This document shows positions 52,221 to 61,683 of a stretch of DNA of 64,000 nucleotides, in pieces. Location: the NCBI GenBank assembly GCA_964394145.1, contig CAYMVL010000025.1, positions 62,001-126,000 on the forward strand, in the 5' to 3' direction. The notes under the pieces were generated by a model. The model was given only the letters and a program-made list of their open reading frames with translations. It was not told the origin of the DNA and made no database searches. This DNA comes from JAFGBN01 sp964394145. Its GTDB lineage: Bacteria > Chloroflexota > Dehalococcoidia > GIF9 > AB-539-J10. Made by a program: the position numbers and the translations under genes. How positions within the stretch are numbered: position 1 is the first letter of the stretch; every line of letters begins with the position of its first letter.

Positions 52221-53591
52221 GTGAACCTGCTTCTCTTGACCATTGACTGTCTCAGAGCAGACCACCTGAGCTGCCTCGGCTACCCAACGAAAACAACGCC
52301 CAACCTGGACGAGATCGCAGGCCACGGCACGCTCTTCACCCAAGCGATAGCAGTGGGGCCAGAGACTCCTGTTTCTTTCAAGGCTCTATTCACCTCGAGT
52401 TACCCCTTCATGCATGGCGGTAGGCTCTATGTCACAGATACGACAACCATCCTGGCGCAGGTGCTTAAAGACCATGGTTATCACACCGCAGCATTCCATT
52501 CCAATCCATGGCTCTCATCGTTTTTTGGGTACCAAATGGGGTTTGACAAGTTTGATGACAGCATCATCAAGAGCCGCTCTGAGAGCCTTGTTGGCAGACT
52601 GCGGAAATTACTCAAGGCCATGGTAGGTGACGAGGGCAGATTGTACGAGTCTGTCCGACAAATATATGCTAGCCTTAGGCCCGGTAATTTCTACAGCAAG
52701 GCTGAGGCGATAAACAGGCGGGCTGAATCATGGTTACAGAGCAATAGTAATAATTTCTTCCTCTGGTTACACTACATGGACGCTCACGAGCCGTATCTGC
52801 CATCCTCGAGGCTCATATTCCCCCTTAAGAAGTATCGCCTTCTAGAGCTTGACATGAAGGCACACCGGTCGCCAGACGTTTTAGCCCCCCTGATAAGCCA
52901 CTGGGCCAGAATCTACGAGTCCAAAGTCGCCTATGTGGATGCGATGATGGGTGCGCTTCTCAATACCTTAAAACGGAGCAACATCCTCGACGATACCTTT
53001 GTGATCATAACCGCAGACCACGGACAGCAATTCCTGGAACATGGGCGTTATGGGCACGGCCACTTTCTCTATGATGAGCTAATTCATGTCCCCCTGATTA
53101 TTGCCGGACCGGGAGTAAAAGCTCAGGTCACTACCGAGCAGGTAAGTCTGCTGGACTTAGCGCCGACTATTCTGGACATGCTTAACATCGAGAAACCGAA
53201 GGCATTCCTTGGGAAAAGTCTGCTTCCATTGATGAATGGCAATCACCCACAAGCCGACCATCTGGAGGCTATAAGTGAGGCGGACACAGTCCAGCGCCTC
53301 ACTGAAGTCAGCGTGGGACGCATGCCTCGACTTGATGTCAACCACAGGAGGATATCACTCAGAACCGGCAAATGGAAATACGTTTACACCGAAGGAGAAC
53401 TGCACGAGCTATACGATTTACAGGATGACCCGGGTGAGACGAAAAACGTAATCGATACTAAGCCACAGGTCGCGACAGATTTGCGAGGCAGGATAATAGC
53501 CCACATCGAGTTCGAGGGAAAAAGCAAGCTCAGCGAACAGGACCTCATAAGGCAAAAGACAATACGCCTGAAAGGCGCTGCAAGGATATAA
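52221..53591 (+). CDS. Sulfatase-fold (alkaline phosphatase superfamily) hydrolase, copy 1
   Basis: Protein of 456 residues. Metal ligands: Asp9 in LLTIDCLRADHL and ITADHGQQFLEHGRYGHG near 275-290. The site of the catalytic residue reads GPETPVSFKALFTSSYP, where Thr49 replaces the Cys or Ser that true sulfatases turn into formylglycine, so it is more likely a phosphodiesterase, phosphotransferase or a Thr-type enzyme. No signal or membrane segment is seen, so it seems cytoplasmic. GTG start. It is followed after 4 bases by a close paralogue, which suggests tandem duplication. Confidence 0.88.
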   Translation: MNLLLLTIDCLRADHLSCLGYPTKTTPNLDEIAGHGTLFTQAIAVGPETPVSFKALFTSSYPFMHGGRLYVTDTTTILAQVLKDHGYHTAAFHSNPWLSSFFGYQMGFDKFDDSIIKSRSESLVGRLRKLLKAMVGDEGRLYESVRQIYASLRPGNFYSKAEAINRRAESWLQSNSNNFFLWLHYMDAHEPYLPSSRLIFPLKKYRLLELDMKAHRSPDVLAPLISHWARIYESKVAYVDAMMGALLNTLKRSNILDDTFVIITADHGQQFLEHGRYGHGHFLYDELIHVPLIIAGPGVKAQVTTEQVSLLDLAPTILDMLNIEKPKAFLGKSLLPLMNGNHPQADHLEAISEADTVQRLTEVSVGRMPRLDVNHRRISLRTGKWKYVYTEGELHELYDLQDDPGETKNVIDTKPQVATDLRGRIIAHIEFEGKSKLSEQDLIRQKTIRLKGAARI

Positions 53592-53595
53592 TTCG

Positions 53596-54975
53596 ATGAA
53601 CCTCATCCTGTTAACCATTGACTGCCTCAGGGCAGACCACCTGAGCTGCTTGGGCTACTCCAAGAAAACAACGCCAAACCTGGACGACATTGCAGCCCAC
53701 GGCACGCTCTTCAGTCAAGCCATAGCAGTGGGGCCAAATACCCCTGCTTCTTTCAAGGCTCTCTTCACCTCTAGTTACCCCTTCATGCATGGCACTAGGC
53801 TCTACGTCACAGAATCCACAACCACACTGGCGCAGGTCCTCAAAGACCATGACTACCGCACGGCGGCATACCACGCCAACCCATGGATATCATCCTTTTA
53901 TGGCTATGAGAAAGGCTTTGAAACCTTTGATGACGGCGTAGGGAAATGGAGCATTGAAAGCCACCTCAGCAAAGCGCAAACATCTGTCAAGCGAGTCATA
54001 GGCACGAGCGGCTCATTGTATAAGTTCCTACGCCAAAGATACACTGAGTTTCGGTTCGCTCGTTATATGAGCAAGCACGATTCTACTACGCTAAACAGGA
54101 AGGCGATGTCATGGCTCCGTGACAATAGCAACACTTTCTTCCTATGGATACACTACATGGATGTTCATGAGCCCTACCTGCCAGCCTCAAGATTTGCCTC
54201 GCTATTAAGAGGCTATGGCATTGTTAGACTTAACGCCATAGCGCAGTACTCACCGGATAGGCTATCACCACGCGGCGTAAGGAAGCTCACTGAACTGTAT
54301 GATGCAAACCTTCGCCATATTGACAGGCAAATAAGTTCTCTGCTAAGCAGACTAAGACAAAGTAACATCCTTGATAATACATTTGTAATTATAACCGCAG
54401 ACCACGGGCAGCAATTGCTCGAGCGAGGGCGCCATGGTCACGGCTATTATGTCTATGATGAATTAATCCACGTACCGCTGATTATCGCCGGACCGGGAGT
54501 GAAAGCTCAGGTCATTACTGAGCAGGTAACTCTGTTGGACCTAGCGCCCACTATACTGGACATGCTCAAGATCGAGAAACCGAAGGCATTCTTGGGGAAA
54601 AGTCTGCTTCCATTGATGAATGGGAATAAGGTGAAAGGGGCGGGCTCACAGGCCATAAGCGAGGCAGACACAGCCAGCCCTCGGAAAGCAGCCACTGTGG
54701 ACAAAAAGCCGCGACTTGATGCTAAACATCGGAGAATAGCACTCAGGGCGGGTAAGTGGAAGTACATTTATACCGAAGGCGGACAAGACGAGCTTTATTG
54801 CCTTGCAGAGGACCCGGGCGAGACGAAAAACATAATCGATGCTAAGCCACAAGTCGCGGCGGACCTGCGAGCCAAGATAATGGCCCACATTCAGTTCGAG
54901 GAGAAGAGCAACCGCAGTGAAGAGGGTCTCATAAAGGCGAGGATAGGAAAGCTAAGAAGCACTGGCAAGATATGA
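53596..54975 (+). CDS. Sulfatase-fold hydrolase, copy 2 (tandem paralogue)
   Basis: Protein of 459 residues, very like copy 1 along the whole length (same TIDCLRADHLSCLGY opening, GPNTPASFKALFTSSYPFMHG nucleophile region with Thr, TADHGQQLLERGRHGHG metal site, KAFLGKSLLPLMNGN end part). The middle (130-250) has diverged more, which would change the acceptor. The first bases are ATGAACCTCATCCTG against GTGAACCTGCTTCTC in copy 1. It probably shares a transcript with copy 1 and the 304-residue protein downstream. Confidence 0.88.
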   Translation: MNLILLTIDCLRADHLSCLGYSKKTTPNLDDIAAHGTLFSQAIAVGPNTPASFKALFTSSYPFMHGTRLYVTESTTTLAQVLKDHDYRTAAYHANPWISSFYGYEKGFETFDDGVGKWSIESHLSKAQTSVKRVIGTSGSLYKFLRQRYTEFRFARYMSKHDSTTLNRKAMSWLRDNSNTFFLWIHYMDVHEPYLPASRFASLLRGYGIVRLNAIAQYSPDRLSPRGVRKLTELYDANLRHIDRQISSLLSRLRQSNILDNTFVIITADHGQQLLERGRHGHGYYVYDELIHVPLIIAGPGVKAQVITEQVTLLDLAPTILDMLKIEKPKAFLGKSLLPLMNGNKVKGAGSQAISEADTASPRKAATVDKKPRLDAKHRRIALRAGKWKYIYTEGGQDELYCLAEDPGETKNIIDAKPQVAADLRAKIMAHIQFEEKSNRSEEGLIKARIGKLRSTGKI

Positions 54976-55011
54976 ACAGGTAAATTCAGATGCAGTAGAC
55001 GGAGTTGACTA

Positions 55012-55926
55012 ATGAAGCTCAAGAGAGCATTGAAATACATAAGGGAGGGTGATTTCGCATCCCCCTGGGCCTGGTTCGCAGCAAAGACCTTTTGGCCACT
55101 ACTTCACAGAGACCTGGGCACAGGAAAAGCTGTAAGAGTCATGGAACAGGATTGGGACTACTTGATTGTGCTGGATGCCTGTAGATATGACACATTTAAA
55201 GAAGTAGTAGACGCCCAGGCGGGGTGCGTTATATCCGGGGGAACCCATACTCAGGCATGGCTGGAATGGAACTTTAGACAAGAGTATCGGGATGTTATAT
55301 ACGTAGCGGGCAACCCTCATTTTGCCACCGCATACCTAAAGAAGACTCTGGGATTTAACCCCTTCTACATGGTGGAAGAGGTTTGGGACTACGGATGGGA
55401 TGACAGCCTCAAGACGGTGCCTCCGGAGCAGGTGACCAATGCAGCACTCAAGACGCTGAAAACCTACCCTGAAAAGAGGATGATAGTCCACTATATGCAG
55501 CCTCACCATCCCTATATAGCCGACAGACAGCTTCTGGATGCAGATGACGGAACCTACCGCGGCTTCGAGGACACTGGTAGATGGCCGGAACAGATAACAC
55601 CACTAAGACTGGCCAGAAGGGGCAAGGTTTCCATTCATAGAGTCAAGAAAGCGTACGAACAAAACCTGAGAATAGTAATGAAGGAAGTGGAACGGCTTAA
55701 GGAATGGTTGCCTGGGAGAGTCATCTTGACGGCAGACCATGGAGACCTCTTTGGGGAACAGGGACTTTACGGGCACGGGACGAATTTGAGGGTAGACGCC
55801 CTGGTAAAAGTGCCCTGGGTGATTCTGAAAGACGAGAAGAGACGACGGGCATCTGGAGAACCCGGCGGTGAGAGGACGAGAGTTAGAGCCAAGATAGTGG
55901 ACCTCAAACGATCAGGCAGGTTATAG
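55012..55926 (+). CDS. Alkaline-phosphatase-superfamily protein, archaeal-like
   Basis: Protein of 304 residues with the metal-binding DACRYD box near 55-60, a hydroxyl-type nucleophile region GGTHTQAWLEWNF at 76-88, HYMQPHHPY and TADHGDLFGEQGLYGHG. It is of the kind found in archaeal and Chloroflexi glycan loci. It lies 36 bases after copy 2 of the sulfatase pair on the same strand and probably belongs to the same pathway. The tail is basic. It converges with the flippase gene and overlaps its end by 6 bases. Confidence 0.8.
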   Translation: MKLKRALKYIREGDFASPWAWFAAKTFWPLLHRDLGTGKAVRVMEQDWDYLIVLDACRYDTFKEVVDAQAGCVISGGTHTQAWLEWNFRQEYRDVIYVAGNPHFATAYLKKTLGFNPFYMVEEVWDYGWDDSLKTVPPEQVTNAALKTLKTYPEKRMIVHYMQPHHPYIADRQLLDADDGTYRGFEDTGRWPEQITPLRLARRGKVSIHRVKKAYEQNLRIVMKEVERLKEWLPGRVILTADHGDLFGEQGLYGHGTNLRVDALVKVPWVILKDEKRRRASGEPGGERTRVRAKIVDLKRSGRL

Positions 55927-57582
55927 AAACCTGCGCAAGATTTTCTTAATAGAAGATAAATTGAGGCCCGCCCTCTTCTCCATTGCCAGAAGCATGGTTA
56001 TGTCCTCCTTGTCAAAGCTCCTGGTAAACAGGATAGCCAGGCCATACACGACATAGTAGAGGATGAACAGCAAGGGGAGCATCCACCAGACTACAGCCAC
56101 GAAGTCCTCAAGAATGAATTTGAACAGGAACACCAGGGCTAGAGAAACCAGGGTTGGCTTGAGCAGCTTCCTGCTCAGGGGCTGCGCCCCGCTCAGTGTG
56201 TAAAGCTTCCGGTAACTTAGCACGTTAATCGACGTTATGGCAGCTACGGAAGCAATAGCGGCTCCTTCTATGCCAAAGGGCGGAATCAAGGCAAGGTTCA
56301 GCCCGACATTTAGGACGGCACTTGCCAGGGTAACCCACATGATAAACCTGACCTGCCCCATGGCAATCAGGGTAGCCCCGTTAGGCCCCAGGAAATTGTT
56401 GACGATGTAACCTACGGACAGAATTTTGAGGGCTGTCGCTGCCGGAGCATAGCTTGTGCCAAATAGAAAAGCGAGCACGGTTTCGGGAAACAGGAAAATG
56501 ATAAAGAACAGTGGTAATGTAGCCGAGCATAACCACTTGGTGAGAACGGAAAAATTCCTCCTCATTTCAGCCATTGAACCTTGGGCGTAGAGGCCCGACG
56601 CAACCGGCATATAAATGGATAGCATGGCCACCAGCGGGCTTGAAATGAACTGTGCCAGGGGATGGGCGGCGTTATAGAGCGCGACATCCACTGAGCTCCT
56701 CATTGCCCCCAGCATCAGGGTATCCGTCCAGGCAATAATCAGGTGAAGCACGGCTATCCCGAGCAAGGGAAGCGAGAATGAGAGAAGCTGCCCGGCTACG
56801 GGGTTTGCACTCAGCGCGGTGCGCAATCCCACGGGGACGGGGAGCCTTTTAGGGGCATAGAGTATGAGAGCCACACAGGATATGACCATGGCAGCCAGGT
56901 GCGCATAGAACACGTGATTAAAGGGCAAATGGAGCAAAATAACAGGCAGAAGAAACAGTAGCAGAAGCAAGTTCCTGAGAATATCCCGGAAGTAAACAGC
57001 AGGCTTCACGTCATCAAAGCCCCTGAATACGGAAACAAATACATATATCAGCGTGAAAAACGGTATGGCGAAGGCGAATATTTTCAGCGGAACAGCAAGA
57101 GCAGCATCGTGAAAAACTCCGCTGGCAATGATATCCGAAGTAAAGAAGACGATGATGCCCAGGGCAATGCCTGCTATAAGAGCAAACTGAATCGAGGCGG
57201 GAATCAGCTTCTGGATCCTTTGATTATCGTTTTGGCCCCGGGCATAGGCGATGCTTCTTGTGACCCCTTCCTGCAAGCCCAGCGCGGCAATTACGGCACA
57301 GATGTTGAGTATAACGAAGGCCAGGGAGAAAACTCCGTAATCAGCTTCCGTCCCGTACCTGGCAATTATCAGCCTGGCGATAAAGGCAAGAAACAAAGCT
57401 GCTAAGGAGCCCGTGAAAGCTATCCCTGTGCCTTTGGTGATTTTTACCAGCGAAGCGTCCAATCTAGTCACCCTGGTTCGTTGTGTTATTTTGCTTCCGT
57501 TGAGATTATAGCTTTTCTCCTTTACGAAAGGAATGGGGTACGGGAGATATAATCTGCAGGGACCGCTGCTGTAAGTGATCAA
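55921..57582 (-). CDS. Polysaccharide flippase (Wzx/MATE-like)
   Basis: Membrane protein of up to 553 residues with about 14 hydrophobic segments, of the oligosaccharide flippase family (AFTGSLAALFLAFIARLIIARYGTEADYGVFSLAF opening; GIEGAAIASVAAITSINVLSYRKL). It would move lipid-linked oligosaccharides across the membrane. The frame begins with TTG overlapping the phosphodiesterase stop; no ribosome site is seen, and a start at GTG or TTG near 57470 would suit the family better. It ends the transcript cysD-cysN-phosphodiesterase-flippase. Confidence 0.88.
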   Translation of the reverse strand: MITYSSGPCRLYLPYPIPFVKEKSYNLNGSKITQRTRVTRLDASLVKITKGTGIAFTGSLAALFLAFIARLIIARYGTEADYGVFSLAFVILNICAVIAALGLQEGVTRSIAYARGQNDNQRIQKLIPASIQFALIAGIALGIIVFFTSDIIASGVFHDAALAVPLKIFAFAIPFFTLIYVFVSVFRGFDDVKPAVYFRDILRNLLLLLFLLPVILLHLPFNHVFYAHLAAMVISCVALILYAPKRLPVPVGLRTALSANPVAGQLLSFSLPLLGIAVLHLIIAWTDTLMLGAMRSSVDVALYNAAHPLAQFISSPLVAMLSIYMPVASGLYAQGSMAEMRRNFSVLTKWLCSATLPLFFIIFLFPETVLAFLFGTSYAPAATALKILSVGYIVNNFLGPNGATLIAMGQVRFIMWVTLASAVLNVGLNLALIPPFGIEGAAIASVAAITSINVLSYRKLYTLSGAQPLSRKLLKPTLVSLALVFLFKFILEDFVAVVWWMLPLLFILYYVVYGLAILFTRSFDKEDITMLLAMEKRAGLNLSSIKKILRRFL

Positions 57583-58355
57583 CTGGTGGAGGATAACAGG
57601 GCGTAAAATACGTCCTGCGGCTTATCTATCCGGTAGTCCATATTGACAGTTATCAGCAGGGCGTTCTCATGGTGATCGCCCTTGAGCCTTCCCCCGGCTG
57701 TCTGTTCTGGCAGAGTCTGCACTTCGGCTTCGCCAAAGGAGCAGAAGCCATGGTCGGAGATTATAATCAAGCTGTTGCTCTTGTCGCCGAGAAAACCGCT
57801 ATCGAAAAGAAGTGCGCCAATCTTCTCGTCCAGTTTCCGGTACCATTCCAGGACGCAATCCTCACCCCAGTGGAAGTGCTGGATGCGGTCAAGCAGCGTG
57901 TAGACGGAGATGAGCAGATCGGGCCCTTCCGCCAGGAGTTCGGCTGTCTTCCCGGTGACCCTTTCCAGTTCTTGCTGCCACTCTTTATCGTTTGTGGGAA
58001 GACCAAAGCCCACAGGTTTGAAATCCACATTGAAGGAATAGGAGGGGACAACAAAGGGAACATTCAGCGCCTTTACCCTCTTGCCCTCCCTGTGGAGGAT
58101 ATCCCAGATGAAGTCCACTTTGATGTCTTCCCGCCTGACGATATTTCCATCAACCGCGTAACTGTGATGTCCATGCTCCTCTGGAGTCTTGCCAGAGAAC
58201 ATGCCACACCATATGGAGGCGGAGAATAGCTCCTGTTTGACGACAAGCTCGCGACATCTTCCTGTATCACAGAGCTTCCTGAAAGTGCTGAGCCTGTCCA
58301 GGTTTGGCCTAATGACCGTCCAGGTAGCAGCATCAATACCGAGAACGAGAATCAT
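57579..58355 (-). CDS. Type I phosphodiesterase / alkaline-phosphatase-superfamily protein
   Basis: Compact protein of 258 residues. Metal ligand Asp8 in LGIDAATW, candidate nucleophile Ser45 in ELFSASIWCGMFSGKTPEEHG, IISDHGF and GDHHENALLI. The layout is that of the nucleotide pyrophosphatase/phosphodiesterase group in shortened form. The start overlaps the cysN stop as ATGA, so it is made together with the sulfate-activating enzyme. Perhaps it acts on APS, PAPS or a lipid-linked sugar; that is a guess from position. Confidence 0.8.
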   Translation of the reverse strand: MILVLGIDAATWTVIRPNLDRLSTFRKLCDTGRCRELVVKQELFSASIWCGMFSGKTPEEHGHHSYAVDGNIVRREDIKVDFIWDILHREGKRVKALNVPFVVPSYSFNVDFKPVGFGLPTNDKEWQQELERVTGKTAELLAEGPDLLISVYTLLDRIQHFHWGEDCVLEWYRKLDEKIGALLFDSGFLGDKSNSLIIISDHGFCSFGEAEVQTLPEQTAGGRLKGDHHENALLITVNMDYRIDKPQDVFYALLSSTS

Positions 58356-59560
58356 CTGCCCGCCTCCAGGACTACCCCTGCTCCAATGTTCCTATCGTTC
58401 ACCAGAACGAAGCGCCCAAGCTCAGGAATGTCGGAGAACTTTTCCACCACCAGGGGTTCGGTAGCGAAGAGTATTGTCGCTGCCTCATTTTCGCTTATCA
58501 CTGCCGGGTATTTCTCCACAACTTCGCCCGTCTCAGAATTTATTCTCTCCCTTATTTCCTTTACCTCACAGCCTACCCTTGCCGTTCCACACCTCAATTC
58601 AAGTTTGTCCCCCCTTCTCAAATTCCTTTCCAGCAATACAGCCTCGCCGATGAACTCCTTTACGGGTGTCGGCGGGGATGCCAGAAGACCGCAAACATCA
58701 CCCCTGCTCACTTCGCCGTCCACTACAATTCCCACGCTGTCTCCCCGCTCTGCCTCAAGCAACTCGCCCGCGAAGTCCTTCATCCTTTTAATTTCCGCCG
58801 CAACGCCCGAAGGTTGGAAGATAACCCTGTCCCCTTTCTTCAGCGTACCGGACTCTACCCTTCCTACAACGACCCTGTCGGAGTCAACCCCGTATGTATC
58901 CTGGACGACAAACCTGAGCGGCCTCTGTTCCTTGCTCACCACCACTCTGTCCAGAGTCTGAATCAAGGTGGGTCCTTCGTACCATCTCATCCGCCGGGAC
59001 GGCTTGTAGATGTTATCCCCCTCCATAGCCGAGGCAGGCATAAAAGGTACATCGCGATAACCAAGCGAGCTCAGGAGCTGAGTTACCTCAGCCTTGATAC
59101 GACCAAAGACCTCAGCGCTATAGTCCACAGCATCCATCTTGTTTACCAGGACGAAGAGTTGCTTTATGCCCAGCATGTGTATCAAGAAAGCATGCCTTCC
59201 CGTCTGCTCCTGGATGCCTTCATCTGCGGCCACTACCAGAACAGCCACGTCGGCATGAGAAGCGCCGGTGAGCATATTCTTTATAAACTCCTTATGCCCC
59301 GGCACATCCGTGATGGAATAGAGGTTCTTCTGGCCCTTAAACATGACTCCCGTGGTATCTATGGTGCGCTCCTCTTTCAGCTCGTCGTCAAACGAGTCAA
59401 TAAAGTAGGCGAACTCAAATCTCTTCTTGTACTCCTCAGCCAGCTTCTGAATCTCCTCCACCCGCCCCTCGTTTATGCTCTCGGAGTCGTAAAGCAACCT
59501 CCCTATTAAGGTGGACTTGCCGTGGTCCACATGGCCTGTGATGACTACATTTACATTCAT
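58352..59560 (-). CDS. cysN: Sulfate adenylyltransferase subunit 1 (GTPase)
   Basis: EF-1alpha-like GTPase of 402 residues: G1 GHVDHGKST at 9-17, G3 DVPGH, G4 NKMD, and beta-barrel domains II and III. The insert FAYFIDSFDDELKEERTIDTTG is that of CysN. With CysD it drives ATP + sulfate to APS using GTP. It is shorter than the usual 470 residues, and no APS kinase (CysC) is fused or nearby. Separated from cysD by an intervening-protein gene. Confidence 0.9.
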   Translation of the reverse strand: MNVNVVITGHVDHGKSTLIGRLLYDSESINEGRVEEIQKLAEEYKKRFEFAYFIDSFDDELKEERTIDTTGVMFKGQKNLYSITDVPGHKEFIKNMLTGASHADVAVLVVAADEGIQEQTGRHAFLIHMLGIKQLFVLVNKMDAVDYSAEVFGRIKAEVTQLLSSLGYRDVPFMPASAMEGDNIYKPSRRMRWYEGPTLIQTLDRVVVSKEQRPLRFVVQDTYGVDSDRVVVGRVESGTLKKGDRVIFQPSGVAAEIKRMKDFAGELLEAERGDSVGIVVDGEVSRGDVCGLLASPPTPVKEFIGEAVLLERNLRRGDKLELRCGTARVGCEVKEIRERINSETGEVVEKYPAVISENEAATILFATEPLVVEKFSDIPELGRFVLVNDRNIGAGVVLEAGR

Positions 59561-59627
59561 AACTGTACCCTCCTAGAAATCAAAATTTAAACGCTAAAAT
59601 TCAAAAAGACAATGCGAAATTTAAAAG

Positions 59628-59999
59628 TCATCTCTTGCCTCTTAGCGTCAAAATGCTCGCAGCGATGACACTGGCAATCTCCGTCAACTCTTCTAGAAGC
59701 TTCTGACTTAGCTCCTTTTCAGATTTGCCAGAGTCTTGTAACAGCCCCAGCCAGAATTTTGTCTCATTGGCTGATTTTAAGGCGTGGGCAAAGAAATTAG
59801 TGTAGTCCTTATTCGAAACAGCACCTTGAGCCTCAGCCATATTTGCCCCGATGCTGGTAGCACTCCGTAGTAACTGGTCACCAATAATCCTTGATGTCTG
59901 GTCCTTCGGCAGTTGTTCGATAAACCGGATAACATCCAGAGCAAATTGATATACCCGCTGCCTAAACTCGTCTTTAAACTTCAATCTCGCATTTTGCAT
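59628..59999 (-). CDS. Four-helix bundle protein (23S rRNA intervening-sequence protein family)
   Basis: Protein of 123 residues of the S23/IVP family (FKDEFRQRVYQFALDVIRFIEQLP, LRSATSIGANMAEAQGA, FFAHALKSANETKFWLGLL). Its flanks are very A/T-rich (59565-59625 and 60000-60025), as is usual for these little inserts. It is wedged between cysN and cysD, in the same direction. Function unknown; members are found inside rRNA inserts and as free-standing genes. Confidence 0.88.
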   Translation of the reverse strand: MQNARLKFKDEFRQRVYQFALDVIRFIEQLPKDQTSRIIGDQLLRSATSIGANMAEAQGAVSNKDYTNFFAHALKSANETKFWLGLLQDSGKSEKELSQKLLEELTEIASVIAASILTLRGKR

Positions 60000-60025
60000 T
60001 TTTGTTTTTAATTTTTGGATTTTGT

Positions 60026-60826
60026 TTACATATATCCTAACGCCCTCAGCTTCTGCATGGTGAAAGCCTTCTCCTTGTCCTGTGCTCTGCCGGACCTTTC
60101 CGCAATCCTGGTCGTCCTCAGCTCCTCGACTATCTCATCGATGGTGCTGGCGTTGGAGTCGATGGGGAAGGTGCATGGCTCACATCCCAGGCTCCTGTAC
60201 CTTTTCCCATTTTTGGCAAAATACATGGGGTTCACGGGAAGTCCTTCCTCCCTGACGTATTCCCAGACATCCAGCTCCCGCCAGTGCAGAATCGGATGCA
60301 CTCTGGTGTGCGTCCTGTCATCAGTCGTAGCCTGGTACTGGTCCCACATCTCCAGCGGCTGGTTCTTATAGTCCCATCTGAAGTCCTCATCCCGCGGGGA
60401 GAAATACCTCTCCTTGGCTCGTATGCCATGCTCATCCCTCCTTATAGCCAGGATAAGGGCATCGAATCCATTCTTCTCCAGGCATTGCATCAGGGCCTCC
60501 GTTTTCAACCTGGTGCAGCATTCAAACTTTCCGTCCTTGGGGCCCACCCCCTGTGCAATCGCCTCTTCATTTCTGGCTACCACCAGGTCCAGGCCCCATT
60601 CTCTGGCGATCCTGTCCCTGAACTCATACATCTGCTTGAATTTATACGTAGTATCGATGTGAATTACAGGGAAGGGAATCTTGCCGAAAAAGGCCTTGCG
60701 ACAAAGCGAGAGAGCGGCGGTGCTATCCTTGCCTGTGCTCCACAGGACTGCCGGTCTCTTGAACTCGGCATAGGCCTCCCTTATTATGTATATGCTCCGA
60801 TTTTCCAGCTCCTTCAGTTCTAGCAT
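60026..60826 (-). CDS. cysD: Sulfate adenylyltransferase subunit 2
   Basis: ATP-pyrophosphatase-type enzyme of 266 residues. PP-loop STGKDS near 31-36, HIDTTYKFKQMYEFRDRIA, the GVGPKDGKFECCTRLKTEAL segment, and the RYRSLGCEPCTFPI end region. It joins sulfate to AMP with CysN. I start at the ATG at 60826 because AGGAGGTG is 7 bases before. The last residues are LRALGYM, close to the tails of two small proteins upstream. It lies 27 bases after a TauE-type permease gene. Confidence 0.92.
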   Translation of the reverse strand: MLELKELENRSIYIIREAYAEFKRPAVLWSTGKDSTAALSLCRKAFFGKIPFPVIHIDTTYKFKQMYEFRDRIAREWGLDLVVARNEEAIAQGVGPKDGKFECCTRLKTEALMQCLEKNGFDALILAIRRDEHGIRAKERYFSPRDEDFRWDYKNQPLEMWDQYQATTDDRTHTRVHPILHWRELDVWEYVREEGLPVNPMYFAKNGKRYRSLGCEPCTFPIDSNASTIDEIVEELRTTRIAERSGRAQDKEKAFTMQKLRALGYM

Positions 60827-60852
60827 GGTAATCACCTCCTGATAATTCGTTA

Positions 60853-61650
60853 TTAGAAGACAAATGCCTTAGCTAGGGTCGCTGCCCCTAGCAGGCATGT
60901 GACTCCCCCGATAAGCAATTTTAGCCTGTCAGAACCTAACCTTTTAACCGTCATAGCTGCAAATGGCGCTGCTATAACTGAGCCTATGGCAGCAGCAGCG
61001 ACGAGCGTCCAGTATACATCGCCTTTGAGCAACAGATACGCCAAGAAACTCACAGCGCAAACAATAGTGACTGCAACCGTGGTGCTCCCAACAGAGTTCT
61101 TTACCTCCCGTCCGCTAATTATCTGCCCGCCTGTCACCAGCGGAATGTACCCTCCTCCACTTATCCCCTTGTTAAAAGAGCTTAAGATTCCTATCCCGAT
61201 AAGCCTTTTCCACGAAAGCGCTCCTGCCCTGCTCCTGCGCATGAGGACCAGTATTCCCACCGCCAGGACCATCACCCCTATGTAAATTTCGAGAGCAAGC
61301 TCCGGGATATTCATAGCACAGACCACACCTGTAAGGCCGCCAATCACCCCACAGATGGCCAGAGTGAATACGACCTTAGCATCTTGGGACCTGGGCAGAT
61401 AACCCAGTCCTCGCAACCTCTCTTTTATCAACCTGTCATCCCGTCTGAAATCCAGACTTATGTTCCTCACCCGGTGGTGTGCAACCCCTCCAATTAAACC
61501 ACCCGCAAACTGGCTTAACAATACCGCCGGGATAACCTGCAAAGGGGCGAATCCCATGATAAGAAGCACGGGCGCCAGAGCAGTCCCATAACCCAGTCCC
61601 ACGGAAATGCTCATATACTGGAACAAAAGAGCAAACAAGGCTACAGCCAT
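60853..61650 (-). CDS. TauE/SafE-family membrane permease
   Basis: Membrane protein of 265 residues with about eight hydrophobic segments, of the TauE/SafE (DUF81) family (SVGLGYGTALAPVLLIMGF; GGYIPLVTGGQIISGREVKNSVGSTT). Some members export sulfite or sulfoacetate, others import sulfate. Its position directly upstream of cysD suggests a role in sulfate supply or sulfite release. The start is the first ATG and the protein may begin a little upstream. Confidence 0.85.
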   Translation of the reverse strand: MAVALFALLFQYMSISVGLGYGTALAPVLLIMGFAPLQVIPAVLLSQFAGGLIGGVAHHRVRNISLDFRRDDRLIKERLRGLGYLPRSQDAKVVFTLAICGVIGGLTGVVCAMNIPELALEIYIGVMVLAVGILVLMRRSRAGALSWKRLIGIGILSSFNKGISGGGYIPLVTGGQIISGREVKNSVGSTTVAVTIVCAVSFLAYLLLKGDVYWTLVAAAAIGSVIAAPFAAMTVKRLGSDRLKLLIGGVTCLLGAATLAKAFVF

Positions 61651-61683
61651 AAAAACAGTGGGTGTTATGTCTATGCCTCTTCC

